DNA of 62,165 bases. Origin: Verrucomicrobiia bacterium DG1235 (GTDB lineage Bacteria > Verrucomicrobiota > Verrucomicrobiia > Opitutales > Opitutaceae). Positions within the stretch are counted from its first letter, which is position 1. Every line of letters starts with the position of its first letter. The notes beneath the pieces are model-generated. The model made no database searches and had not been told where the DNA came from. It worked only from the letters and a program-made list of their open reading frames with translations. Positions 17,353 to 25,589 of the stretch are shown one piece after another. Location: the NCBI GenBank assembly GCA_000155695.1, contig DS990592.1, positions 5,337,097 to 5,399,261 on the forward strand, in the 5' to 3' direction. Made by a program: the position numbers and the translations under genes.

Positions 17353-18663
17353 CTACTTGAGGTAGTCGTCGATGAAGGTGTTTTTGGCGGATCGGACGGA
17401 GGTTTCCCATTCGGCAAGGTCGTCGCCTTCTGGCCAGCCGTGAGTGCGGTAGGTGACGGGGTAGATGATGGCGTCCTTTGCGGCTTGGTTGACGGCGGCG
17501 TAGATGGAGGTGGAGGGGCAGGTTTCGTCGATGAGTCCGATTTCGACTACGATGGTTGCTTGCGATCCTGCGAGGAGGTGGGCGGCGTCGAAGTAGGGGG
17601 CGGTTTCGACGACTTTTGGATTGTCGCGGTTCCAGTCGATGGGCTGGGGCCAGCCACCTTTTCGGTTGGCGAGCGGTCCTCCGAAGTCGCACATGGCGGG
17701 GACGGTGACGACTGCGGCGGTAACGCGGGGGTCGAGTCCGGCGGCGGCGAGGGCTTGTCCGCCGCCTTGGCTTTCGCCGATGACGAGGATGCGTTGGCCG
17801 TCCCACTCAGGTTGTTGGGTGAGAAACTCGATGCTGCGCAGCATGCGGGCGTACATGTTGAGGAAATAGTAGTCTTCGCGGCTGGTGTTGCCGTGGTCCC
17901 AGTAGTTTTTGAGCGGGCCGTTTTCGAGCTCTTCGTAGTAGGTTTCGTCCTCGTGGTTGAGCATGCCGTGGGCGTTGAGGTCGAAGCTGAGGGCGCCGTT
18001 TCCTTTTTTGGCGTTGGCGACGGCTTCCCAGAGGTGGGCGCGGCACCAGTCGCCCTTTACGCCGGCGGCGTGGAGGTTGAGCACGATGGGGAGGGACTTG
18101 GGGACGGCATTGGCGGGCTTGACGAAGATGGCGCGGGCGGGGCGTGGGCCGGGGGCGTTGATTTCGACGTCGAAGGCTGCGTAGCCGGCGTCGCTTGCTT
18201 CGAGGTCGATGGGTTGGAGGTCGACTTCGAGGGGAAGGGCGGCGATGGCCTGTTTCTTGGCTTTCCAGAATGTATCGAAGTCGTGGGGACGCGGGGAGCC
18301 GGGCTGTAGCTGATCGGGGGCTACGATGGCTCCGATGGTGTCTTTGGCGTCGCCGAAGGTGGCTTCGATGATGAGTGAGGATGGCTCGTCGAGGGTGGTT
18401 TCATAGATGATGTTCTCGTTGTCTAAGACTGTTAGCTCCTTTTCCAGAAGGACCTCGTCGTTGTTTTTGAGCACTTTCAGGCTGAGGAGAGTGGTGCTCT
18501 TCTTGCCGTCGGTGGGAGCGTTTGTGACAGAGTTGGCTGTTACGATGATTGTTTCGCCTTTTTGGTAGACGCCTGAGTCGTTGTTGAGCGAGAGGCTGAT
18601 GGTATCCGCGAACGCGATACTGGCTGCGAGGGAGGCGATGAGGAAGGAAAGGATGGGTTTCAT
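17353..18663 (-). CDS. CE7-like acetyl(xylan) esterase, secreted
   Basis: 436 residues with a signal peptide ('MKPILSFLIASLAASIAFA') and an N-terminal beta-rich domain (20-120). An alpha/beta-hydrolase domain follows, typical of acetyl xylan esterase/cephalosporin deacetylase (CE7) and related prolyl-oligopeptidase-like enzymes. The triad is Ser298 in 'GESQGGG', Asp379 in 'GLIDETCPS' and His408 in 'THGWP'. It would remove acetyl groups from oligosaccharides outside the cytoplasm. The leader carries a short GAGTGGT-type repeat. Confidence 0.88.
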   Translation of the reverse strand: MKPILSFLIASLAASIAFADTISLSLNNDSGVYQKGETIIVTANSVTNAPTDGKKSTTLLSLKVLKNNDEVLLEKELTVLDNENIIYETTLDEPSSLIIEATFGDAKDTIGAIVAPDQLQPGSPRPHDFDTFWKAKKQAIAALPLEVDLQPIDLEASDAGYAAFDVEINAPGPRPARAIFVKPANAVPKSLPIVLNLHAAGVKGDWCRAHLWEAVANAKKGNGALSFDLNAHGMLNHEDETYYEELENGPLKNYWDHGNTSREDYYFLNMYARMLRSIEFLTQQPEWDGQRILVIGESQGGGQALAAAGLDPRVTAAVVTVPAMCDFGGPLANRKGGWPQPIDWNRDNPKVVETAPYFDAAHLLAGSQATIVVEIGLIDETCPSTSIYAAVNQAAKDAIIYPVTYRTHGWPEGDDLAEWETSVRSAKNTFIDDYLK

Positions 18664-18699
18664 GGAGTGGTGAGTAGTGAGTGGGTTGGGTGGTTTTTG

Positions 18700-18730
18700 C
18701 CCACAGATTGCACGGATGGGCTCAGATGGT
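18700..18730 (+). repeat. Three-unit ~10-bp CAGATG repeat
   Basis: CCACAGATTG, CACGGATGGG, CTCAGATGG: a diverged copy of the family described at 11092, in the same orientation, inside the esterase leader. Confidence 0.65.
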
Positions 18731-18766
18731 TTTGAAGGTTGTTGTAGGGATTTGAATTATTTTTTT

Positions 18767-18920
18767 AACCACAAGAAGCACAGAAAACACAAGAGATCCT
18801 GCAATGGGGGGTGGAATTTTGGTTGTGTTTTATAGCCACTTCCGAGCGTAGCGACAAGAGGAACGACAGTGACCAAACAAGAGGCACGAAGAGTCACAAA
18901 GAGATCCTGCGAGGGGGGAT
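18767..18920 (+). repeat. Two GATCCTGC-family repeats in tandem orientation
   Basis: Copies at 18767-18811 (ACCACAAGAAG, CACAGAAAAC, ACAAGAGATCCTGC, then a G run) and 18872-18920 (GAGGCACGAA, GAGTCACAAA, GAGATCCTGC, then a G run). Both show roughly 10-bp periodicity and face the same way. Confidence 0.75.
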
Positions 18921-18941
18921 TGGGTTGCGGGGGATTGGGGA

Positions 18942-19559
18942 TTAGAGGACGTCTAGGAGGATGGCGAGGAAGTGGCTGGCGCTGCCGGCTAGGACGAAGA
19001 GGTGCCAGATGCCGTGGAAGTGTCGGAACTTTTTGTCCTGGGCGTAGAAAATGACGCCTGTGGTGTAGAAGACGCCTCCGGCGACGAGGAGGATGGCGCC
19101 GCGGGTCGGGAGGGCGCTGAAAAGGGGCTTGAAGGCGATGAGGATGAGCCAGCCCATGCAGATATAAATGACGACCGGCAGGATGCGTTTTTCGCTGCGA
19201 AAGAGGGTTTCGAGGAGAATGCCGACGATGGCGAGTAGCCAGACGACGCCGAAGATGGACCAGCCCCATGCTCCTCGCAGGGTGATGAGGCTGAAGGGCG
19301 TATAGGTGCCGGCGATGAGGAGGTAGATGGCAAGGTGGTCGAACTGGCGAAAGAGGGTTTTGGCCGGTCCTTTGAAGCTGTGGTAAAGCGTGGAGAAGAG
19401 GTAGAGCAGGACGAGGGTGGCGCCGTAGACGCTGAAGCTGACGATCTTCCAGGGGTCGCCTTGGAGGGAGGCGAAGAGCACGAGCACGGAGAGGGCGGCG
19501 ATGGCGAGGGCAGTGCCGACGAGGTGGGTGATGCTGTTGAATTTCTCTCCTTTGTACAT
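18942..19559 (-). CDS. Hemolysin III/PAQR-family membrane protein
   Basis: 205 residues with seven hydrophobic helices. The HlyIII metal-site pattern is visible as 'STLYHSF' with 'QFDHLAIYLLIAGTYTPF', and a late 'FHGIWHLFVLAGSASHF' supplies two further histidines. Members are predicted zinc-dependent membrane hydrolases (PAQR superfamily); haemolysis is historical. The start is preceded almost directly by a 99-bp heptad repeat. Confidence 0.92.
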   Translation of the reverse strand: MYKGEKFNSITHLVGTALAIAALSVLVLFASLQGDPWKIVSFSVYGATLVLLYLFSTLYHSFKGPAKTLFRQFDHLAIYLLIAGTYTPFSLITLRGAWGWSIFGVVWLLAIVGILLETLFRSEKRILPVVIYICMGWLILIAFKPLFSALPTRGAILLVAGGVFYTTGVIFYAQDKKFRHFHGIWHLFVLAGSASHFLAILLDVL

Positions 19560-19565
19560 GTGGGC

Positions 19566-19664
19566 GAGTGGTGAGTGGTGAGTAGTGAGTGGTGAGTGGT
19601 GAGTAGTGAGTGGTGAGTGGTGAGTAGTGAGTGGTGAGTGGTGAGTGGTGAGTGGTGAGTAGTG
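19566..19664. repeat. Heptad tandem repeat (GAGTGGT/GAGTAGT)n, ~14 copies
   Basis: About 14 tandem 7-bp units, GAGTGGT alternating with GAGTAGT. It begins 7 bp upstream of the hemolysin III start and lies between that gene and the divergent RNase H gene. Read on the minus strand it is CACTCAC/TACTCAC with no G, so the hemolysin mRNA would have a long G-free leader. Confidence 0.92.
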
Positions 19665-19676
19665 GATTTGGATTTG

Positions 19677-19706
19677 CCCACAGGTTTCGCAGATGGACTC
19701 AGATGT
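19677..19706 (+). repeat. Three-unit ~10-bp CAGATG repeat
   Basis: CCCACAGGTT, TCGCAGATGG, ACTCAGATG: same family and orientation as 11092, placed between the heptad array and the RNase H gene. Confidence 0.6.
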
Positions 19707-19776
19707 TTTTGGGTGGTTGGGGGGTTGTTGGGGATTTCGCTCGCGGCTTGGGCGTTGGGGGATTGATGGTGTGGAT

Positions 19777-20262
19777 ATGGCGGTGAGACTTTTTACGGAT
19801 GGCAGTTCTGACCCGTGTTCGAAGGTCGGGTTCGGTGCGATGCTGATTTTGGCAGTTAAAGACTCGAGGTCGCTTGATGAGTTGAAGGCTGGTGTTCAAA
19901 CGTGTCGGTTTCATCCGACGTCTTCGTCAAGGCTGGAGCTTGAGACGCTGCTCTGGGCGCTTGATTCGCTGGGTGGAGAGAAGGGAGAGGTGCTTGTCTA
20001 TACGGATTCGCAGACAATCGTTGGGTTGCCGGAGAGGCGTGAGCGACTGGAGGCGAATGCGTTTTGCTCTCGTGGAGGGAGGGCGCTTAAGAATGGCGAA
20101 TTGTATCGGAAATTCTATGACGCGATGGACGAGTATGATTGCGCCTTTGTGAAGGTGCAGGGACATGGCCGATCGGAAGGGAAGTCTCGCGAAGAGCGGG
20201 TGTTTTCACTTGTGGACCGAGCGTCGCGGGAGGCGCTGCGGGCGAGTCTTGGGGAGAGGTGA
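19777..20262 (+). CDS. RNase H-like protein
   Basis: 161 residues from ATG 19777. Asp8 in 'LFTDGSS', Glu in 'SRLELETLLWAL' (54/56), Asp77 in 'VYTDSQT' and a late Asp147 after 'VQGHGRSEG' match the DEDD metal site of RNase HI, with His130 in the usual histidine place. It would cut RNA in RNA-DNA hybrids. The divergence from standard RnhA (Cys-rich early part, no basic protrusion) suggests a bacterial RNase HI variant. It is divergent from hemolysin III. Confidence 0.75.
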   Translation: MAVRLFTDGSSDPCSKVGFGAMLILAVKDSRSLDELKAGVQTCRFHPTSSSRLELETLLWALDSLGGEKGEVLVYTDSQTIVGLPERRERLEANAFCSRGGRALKNGELYRKFYDAMDEYDCAFVKVQGHGRSEGKSREERVFSLVDRASREALRASLGER

Positions 20263-20300
20263 GTAGGGGAGAATGGTGGAGGGATTGGGTTGTGCTTGTT

Positions 20301-20450
20301 TAACCACAAGAGGCACAGAATGCACAAGAGATCCTGCAGTGGGGGGATCGATCTGTGTTTTTTATGGCCACGAACCCAGCCGTCGCCGGTTAAGCTTTGG
20401 CGGACTTGCGGAGGCACGAAAAGTTACAAAGAGATCCTGCAAGTGTGGGG
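20301..20450 (+). repeat. Two GATCCTGC-family repeats
   Basis: Copies at 20301-20346 (ACCACAAGAG, GCACAGAATG, CACAAGAGATCCTGC, G run) and 20411-20450 (GAGGCACGAA, AAGTTACAAA, GAGATCCTGC). They repeat the two-copy arrangement of 18767-18920 closely enough to suggest one duplicated block. They fill the gap between two convergent genes. Confidence 0.75.
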
Positions 20451-20531
20451 TAGGATTTGTGGCGGATTTGGGTGAGGAGGATAGAGAGGAGGTGGGAAGT
20501 TCCTTTGCTGCTGGGGAGCGGGTGTTTGTTG

Positions 20532-22667
20532 TTACTCGGCTTTGGCGAGTTCTAGGTCTTGGGCGACTTCGTCGCGGATGAGGGCCCAGTGGAAGAGGTT
20601 GTCGGGGTTGGCGTCGAAGGAGTTGTGGTTGTAGTGGGTGAGGCGCATGTCTTTGTAGATGGGACGGGTGATGGCGACGAGTTCGTCCCACTCGGCCAGG
20701 GCTTGCTCGAGGTGAGCGATGGCTTGGCGTTGCTGGGATTTGTCGCCGGTTTCTCGATACGTCTGGAGGGCGACCGCTCCGCGGAGCTTTTCGGCGAGAT
20801 GGAGGCCGAGGCGGGACCATGCTTTGATGTCGGCGACTTCGTACATGAGGGATTCGTTGTCGCTAGTGTCGATGTCCTGGACGAGGCGGAGGGCTTCGCG
20901 GTTGTCGCGTTCTAGGGTGTCGGCGAGGATGGGCGGGGTGATGCGGTCGACGCCGAAGGAGCCTCCGGATTGGGTTGTGGAAACGTATTTGGAAATGGAT
21001 ACGTAGGCGGGGTCCATGGTCGGGTGTTTGATGAATTCCTCGATGCCGATGTAGGAAGTGGTGTCGCCTTGGAGGGCGAGGAAGCCTTCGGAGTAGAGGG
21101 TGAAGTCCCAGCGGGAGTCGTACAGGGAGGCGAGTCGCAGCTGGGTGGAGGAGGAGAGGGAGAGGGCGTTTAGGAGGTTGTCTCCGGAGTCGCCATAGCG
21201 GCGGTTGAACTCGGCTTGGAAGAGGGTGTCGGGTGTTTGGGGATCGTAGAGGAGTCGGCCCCAGAGCTTGTAGAAGAGCCATTGGCGCTGGAAGGCGTAG
21301 GTCCAGTCGACGGGTTTGTCGGAGGCGGTAAAGTAGTCGAGGGCGGGAATGTAGGTTTCGGAGCCGACGAAGTAGCCGCCGACGTAGGCTGCTTGGGCGT
21401 TGAGGGCGATGTGTTGGCGGATGAAGTCGGGCACGCCCCAGCGGAGGCAGAAGAAGTCTTCGTTGCGGGCTTGCCAGGTGATTTTGTAGTTTGTGGGGAG
21501 GGGATCGAAGTAGGTGTCGCCCAGTTTGCCGCCGTGGACTTTGACGAGCTTGGGGGTGGAGTGGGCGTGGGACCAGTTGAACTTCATCTCGACCCAGATG
21601 GGGCCGTCGAAGGAGTCTTCCAGCTTTTCCATGGCGTCGCGGGTGACTTGCTCGACATTTTTGCTGACTCCAGGATCGGAGGATCGGCCGGAGGAGAAGG
21701 GGACGCGGTGTATCAGCTTAACCTTACGGTCGGCTTCGAGCATGCCGGCGATGATGACGTCGTCCATCCATTGCTGACGTTCGAGGGGAGTCATGTCGGC
21801 CATGCCTTCGCCGTGGGAGATGCCGACGCCATCAAGATCTGGATACTGATTGAGGATTTGGGTGACGCTTTCGCGGATGTAGCGGCGGACGATCTCGGAG
21901 GTGTCGCCCGGGACGTAGTAGTGCGGGTAGTGGTTTTGTGTGGCGACGCCGTGGGTCTGGGAGAAGTCTTGGCTGACGAAGATGCTCCACTGGACGATGT
22001 AGGTGTCGAGCGAGCGTTCTTTGGCCATGCGGAAGATTTCGCGGTAGAGGTTTTCCCACTCGGCCTGTTCCTCTTCGGTCCAGGGACTGGCTTCGGGGAA
22101 GGTCTTGGTTTTCACCATGTAGGTGAAGGGATTCATGTTCCAGAGGGAGACGACGTTGAAGCGGTTCTCGACCATCATGTCGAGGAAGGCTTCCCAGTAG
22201 GCTGGATCGCGGGCGGTGTCGTAGTGTTGGTCGAGCGCGGAGCTTGGGCGGTAGGTTTCCCAGGGGAGGTTGTACTTGATGCCGCGGAATTCGAGGTTCG
22301 GGGATTCTTCGGAGGGCTGGATATCGGCGAGGGGAGTGCCGTTGCGGAGGGTCTCGGCGAGGGCGAGGGCGCCGTAGATCATGCCGCGGTCGTCGCCGCC
22401 GTAGATGGTGACGACCTTGTCTTCGGGGATGATTTGAAAGGCTTCCGGGCCGAGGCGAACCGGGTGGGTGGCGAGGCTGACGAGGCGTTGGTAGCCGTCG
22501 CGGGTTTCGAGGAGGGTGTGGCCGGCGTCGGCGAGGGCTTCGCCGAGCTTGCGTGCGGCGTAGGCGGCTTGGGGGGAGTCGGCGTCGTGAAGGAGGTAGA
22601 CGCTCTCGGCGCGGGCGGAGGAGAGTATAAGGGGTAGGGCGAGCAGCAGGAGTAGGTGTTTTTTCAT
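20532..22667 (-). CDS. Alpha-glucuronidase/GH20-like secreted glycoside hydrolase
   Basis: 711 residues. Signal peptide 'MKKHLLLLLALPLILSSARA', then an N-terminal alpha/beta domain like those before GH67/GH20 catalytic barrels ('AYAARKLGEALADAG', 'VVTIYGGDDRGMIYGALALAE'). A long TIM-barrel-like part follows ('LEFRGIKYNLPW', 'DLDGVGISHGEGMADM', 'PIWVEMKFNWSHAHSTPK'). Family assignment is only at the level of alpha-glucuronidase-like; acid residues in 'SHGEGMADM' and 'WVEMKFNWSHAH' are candidates for catalysis. It faces away from the Tat-exported protein at 23130, across a heptad-repeat region. Confidence 0.75.
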   Translation of the reverse strand: MKKHLLLLLALPLILSSARAESVYLLHDADSPQAAYAARKLGEALADAGHTLLETRDGYQRLVSLATHPVRLGPEAFQIIPEDKVVTIYGGDDRGMIYGALALAETLRNGTPLADIQPSEESPNLEFRGIKYNLPWETYRPSSALDQHYDTARDPAYWEAFLDMMVENRFNVVSLWNMNPFTYMVKTKTFPEASPWTEEEQAEWENLYREIFRMAKERSLDTYIVQWSIFVSQDFSQTHGVATQNHYPHYYVPGDTSEIVRRYIRESVTQILNQYPDLDGVGISHGEGMADMTPLERQQWMDDVIIAGMLEADRKVKLIHRVPFSSGRSSDPGVSKNVEQVTRDAMEKLEDSFDGPIWVEMKFNWSHAHSTPKLVKVHGGKLGDTYFDPLPTNYKITWQARNEDFFCLRWGVPDFIRQHIALNAQAAYVGGYFVGSETYIPALDYFTASDKPVDWTYAFQRQWLFYKLWGRLLYDPQTPDTLFQAEFNRRYGDSGDNLLNALSLSSSTQLRLASLYDSRWDFTLYSEGFLALQGDTTSYIGIEEFIKHPTMDPAYVSISKYVSTTQSGGSFGVDRITPPILADTLERDNREALRLVQDIDTSDNESLMYEVADIKAWSRLGLHLAEKLRGAVALQTYRETGDKSQQRQAIAHLEQALAEWDELVAITRPIYKDMRLTHYNHNSFDANPDNLFHWALIRDEVAQDLELAKAE

Positions 22668-23129
22668 GGGTAGTGGGGAGGGTGAAGAGAGAATGGTGAA
22701 AAGTGAAGAGTGAAGGGGTGGTGAGTGGTGAGTGGTGAGTGGTGAGGGGTGAGTGGTGAGTAGTGAGGGGTGAGTGGTGAGTAGTGAGGGGGAGTGGTGA
22801 GTGGTGATAGGGGGGCTTGGGGCGGTTGCGTGTGAAAAAGCTGTTGTTGTCGCCGTTTCGTCTCGGGCGTTGGTCTAGATTCGCTTTCTGCGTTCGTTCC
22901 AGTTGACGGGCTGTATCACGTAGTTGGTTACGCTTGGAATTTGCAGTGTAGCGAGCAGCCGTTGCATCTGGATGCGGAGCAGCGGTAGGGCTTTCGGCAC
23001 TGGGCTCTGAGTTTCTGAATCGTTCAGCCTGCTACATATGGGATTGGTTTCTTTGGTAAGCGTGGGGATCGGGGTTGAGTCGGAGGCGGCTTTTTGTATG
23101 TTGGGAGCATACCCTGAATTGTTTGCCTT
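22668..23129. other. Intergenic region between divergent glycan genes
   Basis: About 460 bases. The left third is heptad repeat (22680-22808); the rest is ordinary sequence without a convincing gene and should hold both divergent promoters. The long minus-strand frame ending at 22875 is an antisense shadow of the gene at 23130. Confidence 0.6.
22680..22808. repeat. Heptad repeat array before a glycosidase start
   Basis: Begins 13 bp from the glycosidase start codon. Diverged GAAGAGT-type units (22680-22720) grade into about twelve GAGTGGT/GAGGGGT/GAGTAGT units. In the mRNA sense it is a G-poor CACTCAC leader. Confidence 0.9.
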
Positions 23130-25454
23130 ATGACTAAAGATACCCTCTCGAATGATTTTTTGGATACGCGGCGTAATTTTATCAAGACGGCGGCGCTTGG
23201 CTCGATGGCGTTGGCGACGGTGGAGTTGAGGGGGCATTGGGCCGCGAATAGTGTGATGGGAAGTGCTGTAGGAACGGGCTTGCCGTGGTATAAGACAGCG
23301 GTGCGGTGGGGGCAGACGAACATCGTGGAGATCGATCCGGGGCGCTATGACATCGCTTGGTGGAGGCAGCATTGGAAGAATACGAAGGTGCAGGGGGTGG
23401 TGATCAATGGCGGGGGGATCGTATGCTATTATCCGAGCGAGGTGCCGTTTCATCGCCGGGCGGAGTTTTTGGGGGATAGGGATTTGTTTGGGGAGCTGGT
23501 TTCGGCGGCGCGCGAGGATGGCTTGGCGGTCTTTGCGCGTATGGATGCGAATCGGGCGGACCGGGAATTCTATGAGGCGCATCCGGATTGGTTTGCTCAC
23601 GATGTGAATGGGAAGCCGTATATGAGCACGGGCTTGTATATCGCGTGCGTTAATAGTCCGTACTATGACGAGCACATTACGGCGATTTTGCGGGAGATCG
23701 CGGGAAAGTATAAGCCGGAGGGGTTCACGGATAACAATTGGAATGGGCCGATGCGTCACCAGCCGTGCTATTGCGGGTATTGTCAGCGTAGTTTTAAAGC
23801 AAGGACGGGTGCGGCGATTCCGGTGGAGGTGAATTGGGACGATCCGCTGTATCGGGAGTGGATCATGTGGAACTATGATAGGCGTCTCGAGATTTGGGAT
23901 ACGTTTAATGCGGCTTCGCGGGAGGCGGGTGGACCGGACTGTATTTGGGTGGGGATGATGGCGGGCTCGCAGAATTGGCAGGCTCGGGTTTTTCGAGATG
24001 ATAGGGAGGTCTATCGTCGGGCGGACATGATCATGCTGGACGATCAGCGGCGGCACGATGGGCAGGGCTTTATGCATAATGCGGAGATCGGCAAGCGGCT
24101 GCGCAGCGTGGGTGGTTGGGACAAGGTGATTCCGGAGAGCATGGCGATGTATCATTTGACGGATAATAATTTTCGTCATGCGACGAAGCCGGTGGCGGAG
24201 GCGCGGATGTGGATGCTGGAGGGCTTCGCGGGCGGGGTGCAGCCTTGGTGGCATCATGTGGGAGCGGATCAGCAGGATAGGCGAATGTTTGAGACGGCTA
24301 AGCCTTTGATGGATTGGCACGAGGCGAACGAGGAGTATTTGATGAATCGGCGTCCGGTATCCACGGTGGGACTACTGTGGTCGCAGCGGAATATGGATTT
24401 CTTCGGACGCGATAACGCGGGGGCGCATGTGAGCGATCCGTGGAACGGGATGGGGCAGGCGATGGTACGGGATCGGATTCCGTATACGCCGGTGCATTTG
24501 GATGACATCGAGCGGGAGGCGAAGGAGATGAATGTGCTGATTCTGCCGAATATCGGGGCAATGTCGGATGAGCAGGTGTTGGGGGTACGGAAGTTTGTGG
24601 AGGCGGGCGGTAGCTTGGTGGCGACGGGGGCGAGTTCCTTGTTTACGGAGTGGGGCGATGCGAGGGAGGATTTTGCTTTGGCGGATTTGTTTGGGGCCAG
24701 CCTTGTGAAGGGGCATGGGTTTGTGAAGGAGGCGTCGCGTGACGCGTGGGCGACGGAGTGGAAGCATACGTATCTGCGGCTGACGCCGGAGCTGCGCGGG
24801 GGCGTGTATGGTCCGAAGAGCGATGCTCCGACGGTGTCGGGCGAGCGGCATGCGGTTTTGCAGGGATTTGAGAAAACGGACATTCTGGCGTATGGCGGGA
24901 TGCTCGGTGCCCTGAAAGTGGATACGCGGGCGGTGGTGCCGTTGACCTTTGTGCCGCCGAGTCCGAATTCGCCGGCGGAGGGTGTTTACATGCGGGAGCC
25001 GGTATCGGATATACCGGGGCTGGTTTTGAATGAGCTGCCGAATGGAAGTCGGGTGGCGTATCTACCGGCTGATATTGATAGACAGTTTTCGCGGGAGAAT
25101 ATCCCGGATCATGGGGATTTGCTGGCGAATGTGATTCGTTGGGCGGCGCGGGATGAGGTGCCGATCAAGGTAGAGGGTACGGGGCTGGTGGACGTGAATC
25201 TGTATCAGCAGCAGGGGAGTCGGCTGGTGCTGCATGTGGGGAATCTGACGAGTGCGGGGACGTGGCGCACGCCGGTGCACGAGTACATCGCAGTGGGACC
25301 GTTTGCGGTTAGCGTGAAGTTGTTGGAGTCGAAGGGAAGGCCGCGGGTGAGATCGTTGGTGTCGGGCGAGCGGCTGAAGTCACGTGTGGTTGAGGGATGG
25401 ATACGCTTCGAGCTGGAGCGGGTAGTGGACCATGAGGTGCTGGTGATTGAGTAG
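23130..25454 (+). CDS. Tat-exported glycosidase-like protein with a beta-galactosidase trimerisation-like domain
   Basis: 774 residues. A twin-arginine signal at the N-terminus (Arg14-Arg15 in 'TRRNFIKTAALGS') implies folded export. A TIM-barrel part follows ('WWRQHWKNTKVQGVVINGGG', 'YYDEHITAILREIAGKY', 'FTDNNWNGP', 'CYCGYCQRSF'). Then comes a class I glutamine amidotransferase/trimerisation-like alpha/beta domain (about 445-560, 'MNVLILPNIGAMSDEQVLGV', 'FVEAGGSLVATG'). Its closest annotated kin are hypothetical glycosyl hydrolases (GHL/GH42-like). The Cys pair cluster 'CYCGYC' may bind zinc. Substrate unknown. Confidence 0.75.
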   Translation: MTKDTLSNDFLDTRRNFIKTAALGSMALATVELRGHWAANSVMGSAVGTGLPWYKTAVRWGQTNIVEIDPGRYDIAWWRQHWKNTKVQGVVINGGGIVCYYPSEVPFHRRAEFLGDRDLFGELVSAAREDGLAVFARMDANRADREFYEAHPDWFAHDVNGKPYMSTGLYIACVNSPYYDEHITAILREIAGKYKPEGFTDNNWNGPMRHQPCYCGYCQRSFKARTGAAIPVEVNWDDPLYREWIMWNYDRRLEIWDTFNAASREAGGPDCIWVGMMAGSQNWQARVFRDDREVYRRADMIMLDDQRRHDGQGFMHNAEIGKRLRSVGGWDKVIPESMAMYHLTDNNFRHATKPVAEARMWMLEGFAGGVQPWWHHVGADQQDRRMFETAKPLMDWHEANEEYLMNRRPVSTVGLLWSQRNMDFFGRDNAGAHVSDPWNGMGQAMVRDRIPYTPVHLDDIEREAKEMNVLILPNIGAMSDEQVLGVRKFVEAGGSLVATGASSLFTEWGDAREDFALADLFGASLVKGHGFVKEASRDAWATEWKHTYLRLTPELRGGVYGPKSDAPTVSGERHAVLQGFEKTDILAYGGMLGALKVDTRAVVPLTFVPPSPNSPAEGVYMREPVSDIPGLVLNELPNGSRVAYLPADIDRQFSRENIPDHGDLLANVIRWAARDEVPIKVEGTGLVDVNLYQQQGSRLVLHVGNLTSAGTWRTPVHEYIAVGPFAVSVKLLESKGRPRVRSLVSGERLKSRVVEGWIRFELERVVDHEVLVIE

Positions 25455-25490
25455 GGGGATAAAGGATGAGGGGAATGGGTTGTGCTTTTT

Positions 25491-25520
25491 AACCGCGAAT
25501 GAACGCGAATGGATGCGAAT
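25491..25520 (+). repeat. Three-unit 10-bp CGCGAATG repeat
   Basis: Exact 10-bp register: AACCGCGAAT, GAACGCGAAT, GGATGCGAAT. It lies between convergent genes, and a near-identical start is found at 59457. Confidence 0.8.
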
Positions 25521-25589
25521 GGGAGAGAGGTGATCCTCCTTCTCCAAGGATACGGCGGACTTTGTTAGTGGCGGCTGGGATAGCGGGCA

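Larger units (their letters stand above)
18664..18941. other. Repeat-rich intergenic region
   Basis: About 280 bases between the esterase start and the hemolysin III end. It is almost entirely repeats: a short heptad run (18665-18681), a three-unit CAGATG copy (18700-18730) and two GATCCTGC copies (18767-18811, 18872-18920). No gene is supported. Confidence 0.65.

Noticed and set aside
19566-19664. CRISPR array
   Set aside because: Units are 7 bp without spacers, and no cas gene is in the window.
21216-22637. 473-codon + strand frame opposite the glycosidase gene, and similar long frames at 16849-18309, 22875-24320 and 40311-41585
   Set aside because: They are antisense to strongly supported genes, have low-complexity acidic (Val/Gly/Glu/Asp) or basic composition, and arise from the G-skew.
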